From an uncultured Clostridia bacterium (GTDB lineage: Bacteria; Bacillota; Clostridia; Oscillospirales; Ruminococcaceae): DNA of 64,000 nt. The stretch covers positions 62,001-126,000 of the forward strand of contig CAMVNQ010000004.1 of the NCBI GenBank assembly GCA_947168885.1. Reading direction: 5' to 3'. Positions within the stretch are counted from its first letter, which is position 1. Each line of letters begins with the position of its first letter. Under the pieces are notes generated by a model, which saw only the letters and a list, made by a program, of their open reading frames with translations, did no database searches and had not been told where the DNA came from. This document shows, piece by piece, positions 52,776-61,455 of the stretch. A program made the position numbers and the translations under genes.

Positions 52776-53516
52776 ATGGCAGTAGCACTGATAACAGGCG
52801 CTTCACAGGGAATAGGAGCGTGCATAGCAAAGAGACTCGCTAAGGACGGCTGGGATATAGCAATAAACCACTATCCGAGCGACGGCGACAAAGCAAAGGC
52901 GGAAGGTGTCGCGGAGGAATGCAGAGCAAGCGGCGTCCGCGCTGAAATATTCGCCGCGGATGTATCGTCGTTCGATCAGTGTGCAGAGCTCGTTAAATCG
53001 GTCAAGGACGCTTTCGGAAGCCTTGACGCTCTCGTTAACAACGCGGGCATCACAAAGGATACCCTGCTCACGCTCATGACCGAGGAACAGTATGACAGTG
53101 TCATCGCTGTAAATCAAAAGTCGGTCTTCAATATGATGAAACCGACAATAAAGATAATGATGAAGCAGAAACACGGTGCGGTAGTAAATATGGCATCGGT
53201 AGCGGGTCTTTACGGCAACCCCGGTCAGTTCAACTACTCCGCTTCAAAGGCCGCAATAATCGGTATGACCATGAGCGCGGCAAAGGAAGTCGGCGCACGC
53301 AATATCCGTGTAAACGCAGTCGCACCCGGACTTATCAAGACCCCTATGACGGATAAGCTCACAGATGAGCAGAAGGCAAAAATATTTGATCAGATAGCAC
53401 TCAAGCGCTTCGGCGAGGTGGAGGAGATAGCATCGGTAGTATCGTTCCTTCTCTCTGACAACGCATCGTATATCACGGGACAGACCATAGAGATCAGCGG
53501 CGGTTTGTCGATGTGA
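52776..53516 (+). CDS. fabG: 3-oxoacyl-ACP reductase
   Basis: This 246-residue short-chain dehydrogenase reduces 3-oxoacyl-ACP with NADPH. The cofactor motif is TGASQGIG (7-14), NNAG is at 88-91, and the catalytic residues are S141 (NMASVAG), Y154 and K158 (YSASK). The C-terminus SYITGQTIEISGGLSM is the standard FabG end. CGAAAGGAA precedes the ATG. A 410-base repeat-filled gap separates it from fabF. Confidence 0.95.
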   Translation: MAVALITGASQGIGACIAKRLAKDGWDIAINHYPSDGDKAKAEGVAEECRASGVRAEIFAADVSSFDQCAELVKSVKDAFGSLDALVNNAGITKDTLLTLMTEEQYDSVIAVNQKSVFNMMKPTIKIMMKQKHGAVVNMASVAGLYGNPGQFNYSASKAAIIGMTMSAAKEVGARNIRVNAVAPGLIKTPMTDKLTDEQKAKIFDQIALKRFGEVEEIASVVSFLLSDNASYITGQTIEISGGLSM

Positions 53517-53544
53517 GCCGGGAAAGTTCGTCTGCGCTTTATAA

Positions 53545-53622
53545 CACGGCTTCGCCGTGCCTGTGACGTCTTGCTGATAGGGCTTCGCCCTATAACCTGA
53601 CAAGGGGCTGTCGCCGCCCCTT
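53545..53622. repeat. Three short GC-rich hairpins after fabG
   Basis: CACGGCTTCGCCGTG (53545-53559), TAGGGCTTCGCCCTA (53578-53592) and a 21-nt AAGGGGCTG-type hairpin (53602-53622) follow each other. The first two share a GGCTTCGCC core. None has a T-run. Confidence 0.7.
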
Positions 53623-53630
53623 GACCCCGC

Positions 53631-53903
53631 GGTCGCAACGGCGACACCGAATCCGTATGTTACTTTCTGCGGAGGGAAAATCATCTGCCTCGCCGCCGTT
53701 ATTTTCCGAGACGTAATTTATACGTTCAAAGGTCGCGACGGCGACACCGGATCCGTATGTTACTTTCTGCGGAGGGAAGATCATCTGCCTCGCTGCCGTT
53801 ATTTTCCGAGTCGTAATTTATACGTTCAAAGGTCGCGACGGCGACACCGGATCCGTATGTTACTTTCTGCGGAGGAAAGATCATCTGCCTCGCCGCCGTT
53901 ATA
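53631..53903. repeat. 100-bp tandem repeat (2.7 copies) between fabG and fabF
   Basis: Units begin at 53631, 53731 and 53831 with GGTCGCRACGGCGACACC and have an exact 100-bp period; the third is cut after about 73 bases. Copies differ at only a few positions. Each unit contains CTGCGGAGG, a ribosome-site-like motif, and a GGTCGC/GCGACACC hairpin. Minus-strand open frames through the array repeat themselves and look non-coding. Confidence 0.93.
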
Positions 53904-53926
53904 TTGATCAAAACTAAGGAGATAGT

Positions 53927-55162
53927 ATGAGAAGAGTTGTTGTTACCGGTCTCGGAATACTGAGCCCGATAGGAAACACGGTCGATGAGTTCTGCGCAAA
54001 CCTTAAAGCCGGAAAGCATGGTTTAACGCTTGAAAGCTGGTTTCCGACACAGACAGAAGAAAAAAACGTCGTTGCAAGAGTCAAGAACTTTGATGATTCC
54101 GAATACATAGATAAAAAGGAAGCCAGGCGCACCGACTTCGTTACGCGATACGCCGTATATGCCTCTAAAAAAGCGCTTGAAGATGCGGGCACGACTTTTG
54201 ACGACATTGACCCGTACAGACGCGGCGTTATAATCGCTTCCGGTATAGGCGGAATACAGACTACCGAGGAGCAGATCCTGAATTACCACAACAAAGGCAA
54301 TGGTCGCGTTTCCGTATTCACGATCCCTATGATGATAGGGAATATGGCACCCGGTGTGGTCGCGATAAAGACCGGATTCAAGGGTGCGAACTATACGATA
54401 GTTTCCGCCTGCGCGTCATCAACACACGCGATAGGTGAAGCATTCAGAATGATAAAGCACGGCTATCTCGACTGCGCTATTGCGGGCGGCTCCGAAGCGT
54501 GCAGCATAGGGTTCGCAATGGCGGGCTTCAACAATATGCACGCCCTTACACGAAGCACCGACCCTGACCGCGCATCGATACCGTTCGATAAAGAACGCTC
54601 GGGCTTTGTTCTCGGTGACGGCTCGGGAATAGTTATACTCGAAGAATATGAGCATGCTGTAAAACGCGGCGCGAAGATATATGCGGAAGTTGCCGGCTAT
54701 GGCGCGACCTGTGACGCATACCACGAAACAAGTCCCGACCCGAAAGGTGACGCGGGCGCGAAGGCGATGGAATTCGCAGTGACAGAGGCTGGCGTTCCGT
54801 TCGAAACGATAAACTACTGCAACGCGCATGGCACATCGACGAAGATGAACGATGCGACCGAGACCGCGGCGCTCAAAAAGACTTTCGGCGATCACGCGTA
54901 CAAAATGGCGGTCAACTCGACAAAGTCAATGACCGGACATCTTCTCGGCGCGGCTGGCGGTCTCGAAGCTGTAGCTGTGGCGCTTCAGATGAAGAACGGG
55001 TTCGTTCACGCGACCGTAGGTCTGAACGTTGACGACGAAGAGTGCGATCTCGACAACTGTAAAGGCAGCGCAAGAGATATGAAGATAACGGGAGCAATAA
55101 GCAATTCGCTTGGCTTCGGAGGCCACAACGCAACACTGTGCTTCCTGCCCGCAGACAGATAA
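53927..55162 (+). CDS. fabF: 3-oxoacyl-ACP synthase II
   Basis: This 411-residue elongating condensing enzyme starts at the ATG 7 bases after AAGGAG. The Cys-His-His triad is C162 (SACASSTHA), H301 (NAHGTSTKMND) and H338 (SMTGHLLGAAGG). LGFGGHNATLCF is the typical end. It extends acyl-ACP chains with malonyl-ACP made by FabD and AcpP. Whether it is read from the fabH promoter through the repeat array, or from a promoter in the repeats, is not evident. Confidence 0.96.
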   Translation: MRRVVVTGLGILSPIGNTVDEFCANLKAGKHGLTLESWFPTQTEEKNVVARVKNFDDSEYIDKKEARRTDFVTRYAVYASKKALEDAGTTFDDIDPYRRGVIIASGIGGIQTTEEQILNYHNKGNGRVSVFTIPMMIGNMAPGVVAIKTGFKGANYTIVSACASSTHAIGEAFRMIKHGYLDCAIAGGSEACSIGFAMAGFNNMHALTRSTDPDRASIPFDKERSGFVLGDGSGIVILEEYEHAVKRGAKIYAEVAGYGATCDAYHETSPDPKGDAGAKAMEFAVTEAGVPFETINYCNAHGTSTKMNDATETAALKKTFGDHAYKMAVNSTKSMTGHLLGAAGGLEAVAVALQMKNGFVHATVGLNVDDEECDLDNCKGSARDMKITGAISNSLGFGGHNATLCFLPADR

Positions 55163-55173
55163 CGGAGGTATTT

Positions 55174-55635
55174 ATGCAGTACGAACACAATGAGCTTATG
55201 AGCGCCGCAAGAGAATACATCGGTCTTATGAAAGAAAGCGGGCTCGGATATTTCAGGATAAAGAACGACAAGTTTGAGATAGAACTCGGCGAAAAGCATC
55301 CTCACATGATGCCGTTCCCGATGCAGATGCCGCCGCAGCCTGGTGCAACGGCATCAGTACAGAGTATCAGTCCGGATGCTCCGAAGAAAAGCGCGCCCGA
55401 GGGAAATGTTATGAACTCGCCGATAGTCGGCACGTTCTATGCTGCTCCGTCACCGGAAAAGCCGCCGTTCGTAACTGTCGGCAAGCAGGTATCAAAGGGC
55501 GACGTACTATTCATTATAGAAAGTATGAAGCTGATGAATGAAGTCACGAGCGAATATGACGGCGTTGTAGCCGAGATATTCGTCGAAGACGGTGAGACTG
55601 TTGAATTCGGCCAGCCTATCATGCGTATAGAATAA
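55174..55635 (+). CDS. accB: Biotin carboxyl carrier protein of acetyl-CoA carboxylase
   Basis: The ATG at 55174 follows ACGGAGG and gives 153 residues; the frame opens earlier, inside fabF. A helical N-terminus (1-40), a Pro/Met-rich linker (about 43-75) and a biotinyl domain (about 80-153) are visible. The biotinylation lysine is K119 in ESMKLMNE; most family members have AMKL here. The thumb region SPEKPPFVTVG confirms the acetyl-CoA carboxylase type. It passes carboxyl groups from AccC to AccDA. Confidence 0.93.
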   Translation: MQYEHNELMSAAREYIGLMKESGLGYFRIKNDKFEIELGEKHPHMMPFPMQMPPQPGATASVQSISPDAPKKSAPEGNVMNSPIVGTFYAAPSPEKPPFVTVGKQVSKGDVLFIIESMKLMNEVTSEYDGVVAEIFVEDGETVEFGQPIMRIE

Positions 55636-55650
55636 TAAGGGTAAAAAAAT

Positions 55651-56076
55651 ATGAAAATGGATCAAGAACAGATAAAGCAGATAATACCGCACCGTGACCC
55701 GTTCCTGCTCATTGACGAGATCGTGGAGATTGAGGAAGGCAAGCGTGTTGTGGCACTAAAGCATATAAAGGCAGACGACTTCTGGTTCAAGGGACATTTC
55801 CCCGACTATCCGGTGGTTCCCGGTGTGCTTATCCTTGAGATGTTAGCTCAGGCGGGGGCTGTAACAATGCTGATGCTTCCCGAAAACAAAGGCAAGATCG
55901 GCTTTTTCGGCGGTGTCAAGGAAGCGAAGTTCCGCAGACAGGTAGTTCCGGGCGATACGCTTCGCCTTGAAGTCGAACTTATCAAGATCAAAGGCCCCGT
56001 CGGTGTCGGAAAAGGTATAGCGACGGTAAACGGCGAGAAAGCCTGTACAGCGGAGATCTCGTTCGCTATCAAATAA
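55651..56076 (+). CDS. fabZ: 3-hydroxyacyl-ACP dehydratase
   Basis: This 141-residue hot-dog-fold enzyme removes water from 3-hydroxyacyl-[17 protein letters not shown] (11-24) begins the fold, the catalytic pair is H49 ([14 protein letters not shown]) and E63 (LEMLAQAG), and [18 protein letters not shown] completes the family pattern. Its place between accB and accC is common in Firmicute fab operons. No FabA/FabN-type isomerase for unsaturated fatty acids is seen here. Confidence 0.96.
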   Translation: MKMDQEQIKQIIPHRDPFLLIDEIVEIEEGKRVVALKHIKADDFWFKGHFPDYPVVPGVLILEMLAQAGAVTMLMLPENKGKIGFFGGVKEAKFRRQVVPGDTLRLEVELIKIKGPVGVGKGIATVNGEKACTAEISFAIK

Positions 56077-56093
56077 TAACGGAAGAGAAACTT

Positions 56094-57437
56094 ATGATCG
56101 AAAAAATTCTTATAGCCAACCGCGGAGAGATCGCGTTACGTGTGATACGCGCCTGCCGTGAGCTTGGAATACAGACAGTGGCGGTATATTCCACCGCCGA
56201 CAAAAACGCGCTCCATGCGCAGATAGCCGACCAGTCCGTCTGTATAGGCGGTCCGAAAAGCACCGACAGCTACCTCAACTCACGCGCTATACTCGCGGCG
56301 TGTGAGATAACAGGCGCGCGTGCTATACACCCCGGATTCGGATTCCTGTCCGAGAGCAGCCGTTTTGTTCGCTTATGTGACAAGTGCGGCATAAAGTGGA
56401 TAGGCCCCGGTGCCGATGCTATGGACGCTATGGGCGACAAAGCGAACGCCAAGGCAACTATGATAAAGGCGGGAGTTCCCGTCGTACGCGGTTCCGACGG
56501 CATAGTCACAAGCCTTGACGAAGCGAAGAGCATCTCTGCGGAAATAGGTTACCCCGTTCTCGTAAAAGCAAGTGCAGGCGGCGGCGGACGCGGTATCAGA
56601 CGCGCGGACAGCGAGGAAGATCTTGAAGGCGCTCTCGCCGCGGCAAAGGAAGAAGCACTTCGTTTCTTCGGTAACGATGAGGTTTATATCGAAAAATTCA
56701 TAGTTGACCCGCGCCACATCGAAATACAGATACTCGCGGACGAGCACGGAAACGTGATTCATCTCGGCGAGCGCGACTGTTCCTGTCAGCGCCGCAACCA
56801 GAAGGTGCTTGAAGAATCTCCGAGCCCGATAATGACACCGGAGCTCCGTGCGAAAATGGGCGAAGCTGCCGTAAAGGCAGCAAAGGCTTGCGGTTACCAC
56901 AACGCCGGAACTGTTGAGTTCCTCGTCGATAAGGACAGGAATTTCTACTTCATGGAAATGAACGCGCGTATTCAGGTCGAACACCCTGTCACCGAAATGG
57001 CGACCGGCATAGACCTTGTAAAGCAGCAGATACTTATTGCAAGCGGTCTTCCGCTTTCGATAAAACAGGAAGACGTCCGTCTGAGCGGACACACGATAGA
57101 GTGCCGTATAAACGCCGAGGACCCGAAGAACAACTTCCGGCCCTGCCCCGGCAAGATAGAGGGAATTCACGCTCCGGGCGGTTTCGGTGTGCGTATAGAC
57201 ACAGCCGCATATCAGGGATATGAGATACCTCAGTATTATGACAATATGATCGCAAAGCTGATCGTTCACGGCTGTGACCGGACGGAAGCAATCAACAAGA
57301 TGCGTGTCGCGCTGAGCGAAATGCTTATTGAAGGCGTTCAGACAAACATAGATTATCAGCTCGCGCTTGTCCGCGATGAGGAATTCATCAAGGGCGAGTT
57401 CGATATAGGTTTCCTTAACCGAAAGCAGCTTTTGTGA
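56094..57437 (+). CDS. accC: Biotin carboxylase of acetyl-CoA carboxylase
   Basis: This 447-residue ATP-grasp enzyme carboxylates biotin on AccB. IEKILIANRGEIALRVIRA opens the domain; other landmarks are HPGFGFLSES (about 82-91), the glycine-rich ATP lid KASAGGGGRGIR (about 158-169), EKFI for adenine binding (about 201-204), GERDCSCQRRNQKVLEESPSP (catalytic bicarbonate region) and MEMNARIQVEHPVTE (about 286-300). The length is normal for the family. Confidence 0.97.
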   Translation: MIEKILIANRGEIALRVIRACRELGIQTVAVYSTADKNALHAQIADQSVCIGGPKSTDSYLNSRAILAACEITGARAIHPGFGFLSESSRFVRLCDKCGIKWIGPGADAMDAMGDKANAKATMIKAGVPVVRGSDGIVTSLDEAKSISAEIGYPVLVKASAGGGGRGIRRADSEEDLEGALAAAKEEALRFFGNDEVYIEKFIVDPRHIEIQILADEHGNVIHLGERDCSCQRRNQKVLEESPSPIMTPELRAKMGEAAVKAAKACGYHNAGTVEFLVDKDRNFYFMEMNARIQVEHPVTEMATGIDLVKQQILIASGLPLSIKQEDVRLSGHTIECRINAEDPKNNFRPCPGKIEGIHAPGGFGVRIDTAAYQGYEIPQYYDNMIAKLIVHGCDRTEAINKMRVALSEMLIEGVQTNIDYQLALVRDEEFIKGEFDIGFLNRKQLL

Positions 57438-57484
57438 TCAGACTGCGTAAAAGAATATATTATTACAGATAATGGCGAGGTTTT

Positions 57485-58399
57485 ATGGCATTAGAAGATC
57501 TTTTCAAAGTCGTAAAAGACAGGTCTATGGCTGATACAAAGTCAAAGCCCGACACAAAACAGAAAAAGCCGTCCAATATGGTCGAGATACCCCGCGGACT
57601 GCTTTTTAAGTGTCCCCGCTGCGGCACTGTTGTTTACAGAGACGATTTCGAGAGAAACCGTTCCGTCTGTATGAACTGTAATTACCACGCGAGAATAAGT
57701 GTCCGTGAGCGTCTCGAAATGACTGCAGATAAGGGTACATTTACCGAACTCGACCCCGGTCTTTCGTCCCTGAATCCGATCGACTTCCCCGGATATGAAG
57801 CCAAGATAGCTGAGCTTCAGAAGAGCTGCGGCATCAACGAGGCTGTTATAACCGGAGTATGTAAGATACACCGCTATAAGACCGTTATAGGTATAATGGA
57901 CAGCAACTTCATGATGGCAAGTATGGGAAGCGTCGTAGGTGAGAAGATCACACGCGCTTTTGAATATGCCACCGAAAACAGGCTCCCCGTTGTGCTGTTC
58001 ACAGCCTCCGGCGGTGCAAGAATGCAGGAGGGCATCATATCCCTTATGCAGATGGCAAAGACGTCCGGCGCTATCGCCCGTCACAGCGAAGCCGGTCAGC
58101 TCTATGTCACGGTAATGACCGACCCGACTACCGGCGGCGTCACGGCCTCGTTCGCGAGCCTCGGTGACATCATCATCGCAGAACCGAAAGTGCTTATCGG
58201 ATTTGCCGGCCGCCGTGTCATAGAAGGCACAATAAAACAGAAGCTTCCCGACGATTTCCAGTCCGCCGAGTTCATGCTCGAAAACGGCTTCGTCGATATG
58301 ATAGTCGAGAGAAAGGTTATGCGCCCGACCCTCTCGAAGATATTCCGGACGCATAATTATACCCGCTCAGAGGAATACAGTGGAGGTGGCGCAACATGA
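57485..58399 (+). CDS. accD: Acetyl-CoA carboxylase carboxyltransferase beta subunit
   Basis: This 304-residue subunit has the zinc ribbon C43-x2-C46 and C62-x2-C65 that marks AccD, followed by a crotonase-like carboxyltransferase domain ([18 protein letters not shown] near 175-192, [12 protein letters not shown] near 218-229, and [12 protein letters not shown]). With AccA it moves the carboxyl group from biotin to acetyl-CoA. Its end overlaps accA by 4 bases. Confidence 0.97.
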   Translation: MALEDLFKVVKDRSMADTKSKPDTKQKKPSNMVEIPRGLLFKCPRCGTVVYRDDFERNRSVCMNCNYHARISVRERLEMTADKGTFTELDPGLSSLNPIDFPGYEAKIAELQKSCGINEAVITGVCKIHRYKTVIGIMDSNFMMASMGSVVGEKITRAFEYATENRLPVVLFTASGGARMQEGIISLMQMAKTSGAIARHSEAGQLYVTVMTDPTTGGVTASFASLGDIIIAEPKVLIGFAGRRVIEGTIKQKLPDDFQSAEFMLENGFVDMIVERKVMRPTLSKIFRTHNYTRSEEYSGGGAT

Positions 58400-59202
58400 G
58401 CGATCTTACCGCTACCGAAAGACTCGCGGTCATACGCGCAAAGGGCAGACCTACCGTTCGCGACTATATCCCCGCGCTTTTCAACAACTTTCTTGAACTT
58501 CACGGAGACAGGCATTTCGGCGACGACGCAGCTATAATAGGCGGCGTCGGAATGTTCGACTGCACGCCGGTCACGATTATCGCTCAAGTAAAAGGCCGCA
58601 ATCTTGATGAAAACAAACGCTCGAATTTCTCGATGCCGCACCCCGAAGGTTACAGGAAAGCTCTCCGTCTCGCAAAGCAGGCGGAAAAATTTCACAGACC
58701 CGTGATATGTCTCGTTGACACGCCCGGCGCATTCTGCGGCATCGAAGCCGAAAAACGCGGACAGGGCGAAGCTATTGCCCGCAACCTCATGGAGTTCATG
58801 ACTCTGAAAACGCCGATCCTTTCGATCGTTCTCGGCGAGGGCGGTTCCGGCGGAGCTCTGGCTCTCGCTGTATGCGACGAGCTTGCTATGCTTGAGAACG
58901 CGCTTTACTCGGTAATTTCGCCGCGCGGGTTCGCGTCGATACTCTGGAAAGACGCAACGCGTGAATCGGAAGCAGCCGAGCTTATGAAGATAACAGCCGA
59001 AGACCTTGTGAAATTCGGCGTTTGCGAGCACATCATCGAAGAGCCGGACGGAGGTGCGCACCGCGACCCCGCGCTCACGATTGAGAACATTGGCGAATAT
59101 CTTACTGAGACACTTCCGAGACTTATGAGCGTAAGCACAGAAGAGATGCTGAACAAGAGATACGAGAAATTCCGTAAGATAGGAGTTTTTGCTGAAAACT
59201 GA
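58396..59202 (+). CDS. accA: Acetyl-CoA carboxylase carboxyltransferase alpha subunit
   Basis: This 268-residue partner of AccD has the family landmarks [18 protein letters not shown] (about 22-39), [20 protein letters not shown] (about 75-94), [21 protein letters not shown] (about 100-120) and [16 protein letters not shown] glycine turns ([13 protein letters not shown], about 147-159). It is somewhat shorter than the 315-residue E. coli protein because the N-terminal helical extension is missing, as in many Firmicutes. It is the last gene of the operon. Confidence 0.96.
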   Translation: MSDLTATERLAVIRAKGRPTVRDYIPALFNNFLELHGDRHFGDDAAIIGGVGMFDCTPVTIIAQVKGRNLDENKRSNFSMPHPEGYRKALRLAKQAEKFHRPVICLVDTPGAFCGIEAEKRGQGEAIARNLMEFMTLKTPILSIVLGEGGSGGALALAVCDELAMLENALYSVISPRGFASILWKDATRESEAAELMKITAEDLVKFGVCEHIIEEPDGGAHRDPALTIENIGEYLTETLPRLMSVSTEEMLNKRYEKFRKIGVFAEN

Positions 59203-59265
59203 TCCGTAATTGTTCTCTGTCTCGTTGTTCAGAGACACTGTAATTTCCGTGGTACGGCACCGGGT

Positions 59266-59445
59266 CCAGCGTCACGCTGGCGCGGGGTCGCGGGGCGGCG
59301 TTAGTCCCGCGCGGAGTTTGAGGCGGAGCCTCAAGTCTCTTAATTAAAACGCGTCCACGGATCCAAGGCGGAGCCTTGGTCGAGTCCGGGGCGAAGCTCC
59401 GGCGGGGCTTGGGGCAGAGCCCCAAACGCGCGTCCGCAGACGCGC
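59266..59445. repeat. Array of GC-rich hairpins after accA
   Basis: Six perfect stem-loops follow each other: CCAGCGTCACGCTGG (59266-59280), TTGAGGCGGAGCCTCAA (59318-59334), CCAAGGCGGAGCCTTGG (59363-59379), CCGGGGCGAAGCTCCGG (59386-59402), TTGGGGCAGAGCCCCAA (59409-59425) and GCGCGTCCGCAGACGCGC (59428-59445). Three are spaced at exactly 23 bases and share a GGCRRAGCC-like core with compensating stem changes. The rest of the 59203-59540 gap contains no gene. Confidence 0.85.
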
Positions 59446-59540
59446 ATTAATGCAGAGCGGAGCCCGCTTGTGCAATGTGCCCGATTTACGGCGGCAGCTT
59501 TGTGAAAAACTGCCAATTTTACAGAAATTGAAAAAAGCTA

Positions 59541-59569
59541 TTGATTTTTTGAATAGTATCATTTATAAT
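59541..59569 (+). promoter_or_regulatory. Promoter of acpP
   Basis: TTGATT (59541-59546), 17 bp, TATAAT (59564-59569), 35 bases upstream of the acpP ATG, giving acyl carrier protein independent and probably strong expression. Confidence 0.9.
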
Positions 59570-59604
59570 GGTAACAGTACAAAAACCGAACGGAGGCAAT
59601 AATT

Positions 59605-59841
59605 ATGATATTCGACAAAGTAAAAAGTATAATCGTTGACCAGCTCGATGTTGACGAGGATAAGGTAACTCTCAATTCCAACATACAGGACGACCTCGGT
59701 GCAGATTCGCTCGACATCGTTGACCTCGTTATGAGCTTCGAGGACGAGTTCGACCTTGAGATCCCGGACGATCAGGTCGAGAACATCAAGACTGTGGGCG
59801 ACGTAGTAAAGTACATCGAAGAGAACACAGAAGAGAACTGA
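59605..59841 (+). CDS. acpP: Acyl carrier protein
   Basis: This 78-residue acidic four-helix protein carries the growing acyl chain. The 4-phosphopantetheine attachment site is S35 in the motif [10 protein letters not shown] (32-41). CGGAGGC precedes the ATG. It has its own promoter and terminator, separated from the fab operon by a hairpin array, which allows the high dosage ACP needs. Confidence 0.97.
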   Translation: MIFDKVKSIIVDQLDVDEDKVTLNSNIQDDLGADSLDIVDLVMSFEDEFDLEIPDDQVENIKTVGDVVKYIEENTEEN

Positions 59842-59856
59842 TAGTAAAGTGCATTC

Positions 59857-59886
59857 AGCCCCGCATAGAAGCGGGGCTTTTGTTTT
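59857..59886 (+). terminator. Terminator of acpP
   Basis: AGCCCCGC (59857-59864) pairs with GCGGGGCT (59871-59878), followed by TTTGTTTTT. Confidence 0.92.
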
Positions 59887-59949
59887 TGAACAGAATAAAA
59901 CGCTGTCCGCTGCACATAATATCACAAAAACCGAAAGGAAGATGATATT

Positions 59950-60483
59950 ATGCAGCTTGACGGCTCAAAGACACTCGAAAACCTGAAAACCGCGATAATG
60001 GGTGAGATGCAGGCGCGGACGAAATACAACATCTACGGCGATATCGCCCGCAAAGAGGGATACAACGAGATCGCGGATGTATTCGACATGACCGCGGACA
60101 ATGAACGGGCACACGCGGAGATGTGGCTCTCGCAGATAAGCGGAGGGATACCCGCAAACACGAAAGCCGCGCTCGAAAACGCGGCCGGCGGTGAAAACTA
60201 TGAATGGACGGATATGTACGCGGGTTTTGCGCAGACCGCAAGAGATGAAGGCTTTGACAACATCGCGGCTCTTTTCGATATGGTCGGGCAGATAGAAAAG
60301 GAGCACGAAGCGCGCTACCGCCGCCTTATCGACCTTATCAACAGCGGCAAAGTATTTACCGAGGACGGCGAGATCGTGTGGATATGCCGGAACTGCGGAC
60401 ATCTTCATCACGGAACGAGCGCGCCCGAATTCTGCCCCGTATGCAAGAAGCCCCAGTCGTATTTCGAGAGAAAACGGAGCTGA
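59950..60483 (+). CDS. rbr: Rubrerythrin
   Basis: This 177-residue non-haem iron protein reduces hydrogen peroxide in anaerobes. The N-terminal four-helix di-iron domain (about 1-135) has the ligands E19 ([10 protein letters not shown]), the ExxH of NERAHAEMW (about 52-60), E94-region [10 protein letters not shown] and EKEHEARY (about 114-121). The C-terminal rubredoxin-like domain has [10 protein letters not shown] and FCPVCKKPQ (about 145-168) for a single iron. It uses electrons from rubredoxin or NADH-dependent reductases. CGAAAGGAAG precedes the ATG. Confidence 0.95.
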   Translation: MQLDGSKTLENLKTAIMGEMQARTKYNIYGDIARKEGYNEIADVFDMTADNERAHAEMWLSQISGGIPANTKAALENAAGGENYEWTDMYAGFAQTARDEGFDNIAALFDMVGQIEKEHEARYRRLIDLINSGKVFTEDGEIVWICRNCGHLHHGTSAPEFCPVCKKPQSYFERKRS

Positions 60484-60624
60484 CACAATGACAATTCACA
60501 ACGCATAATTATGGTGCGGCTGCACCGCGTATTTGACTGTGACAAAGACGCAGATGCCTTCAAAGCTCGTCACGATTCAGATACATCGCGAAGCTATGAC
60601 CTCAATTGTGCGTTGTGCATTTCC

Positions 60625-61260
60625 CTATATTCCGAAAAGGCTCTTAATGAGATCATACAGAGCGAAGCGGAATTCGATCTCTCCGCGTTCGGCTTTCAAG
60701 CTGTCGGCAGTTGCCCTGTCGGCGGCTTTTCTCTGTTCGTAAAGCCCACGGCGGGGCAGGGGCGACTTCGGCGCGCTCACCGCATTTACACAGACCGACG
60801 GGTAAAGCACACACCACCAGTTTTTCCCGGCACCCTCACCTATCTCGATGCGCAGAGCGTCGTAACTCCCCGCAGGAAGCGTGAAATCCGCATATACCCG
60901 GGTCGGGAAATCGCAGGTCTCGACGCTGCACCGGACGGTCTCGGTACAGCCTATGCTACGGAGATACTCGCCCGCACGCTGCTCGATGTAAACGAGATTA
61001 CGCTCGGCAAGCGCTTTGGTCTCGCTCTTTGAACCGCACGACGCGAACATACCGCTCATATCCGTGAGTATGTAGTCGCGCAGAGCGTATTTCACGCGCT
61101 GGTCGTGCTCGCTGTCGGAATTTGCAAGAATGTGCAGTCTGAACGTGCTTTTGCGAAGCTCGTCGCAGTCCTTCGCAAATCCCGCGAAAAGCGCGGTAAG
61201 TATTGCGAACGCCGTCCCGAGAAGCATTGCTATATCAAGTCTCTTTTCCTTTGATGTCAT
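60625..61260 (-). CDS. spoIIR: Stage II sporulation protein R
   Basis: The ATG at 61260 after AAAGGACAG gives 211 residues. An N-terminal membrane/signal segment (about 8-30, IAMLLGTAFAILTALFAGF) is followed by the SpoIIR domain: STFRLHILANSDSEHDQRVKYALRDYIL (about 39-66), LRSIGCTETVRCSVE (about 100-114), FPTRVYADFTLPAGSYDALRIEIGEGAGKNWWCVLYP (about 117-153). SpoIIR is made in the forespore and signals across the septum to activate pro-sigma-E processing in the mother cell. It shows that the organism belongs to a spore-forming lineage. The 140-base gap after it holds nothing evident. Confidence 0.93.
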   Translation of the reverse strand: MTSKEKRLDIAMLLGTAFAILTALFAGFAKDCDELRKSTFRLHILANSDSEHDQRVKYALRDYILTDMSGMFASCGSKSETKALAERNLVYIEQRAGEYLRSIGCTETVRCSVETCDFPTRVYADFTLPAGSYDALRIEIGEGAGKNWWCVLYPSVCVNAVSAPKSPLPRRGLYEQRKAADRATADSLKAERGEIEFRFALYDLIKSLFGI

Positions 61261-61370
61261 GGTTTTCTGTCCTTTCCGGTGATAAGAGAGTGTGTATATC
61301 AGCACCCCGATTTTGCAATATCATTATGGACAGGAATTCAGAAATTAATCTGAATTTTTCAAAAAACTAT

Positions 61371-61398
61371 TTGCAAATCGACGGAATTGTGATATAAT
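61371..61398 (+). promoter_or_regulatory. Promoter of dapL
   Basis: TTGCAA (61371-61376), 16 bp, TATAAT (61393-61398) with an extended TGA, 57 bases upstream of the dapL ATG. Confidence 0.75.
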
Positions 61399-61455
61399 GG
61401 ATATGATATTCGCAGATAATTCGTGCGAAAAAGAAACCGAAAGGACATAACGACC

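Noticed and set aside
53590-54019. Minus-strand frames running through the 100-bp tandem repeat
   Set aside because: They repeat the same translated unit, lack ribosome sites and arise from the repeat itself.
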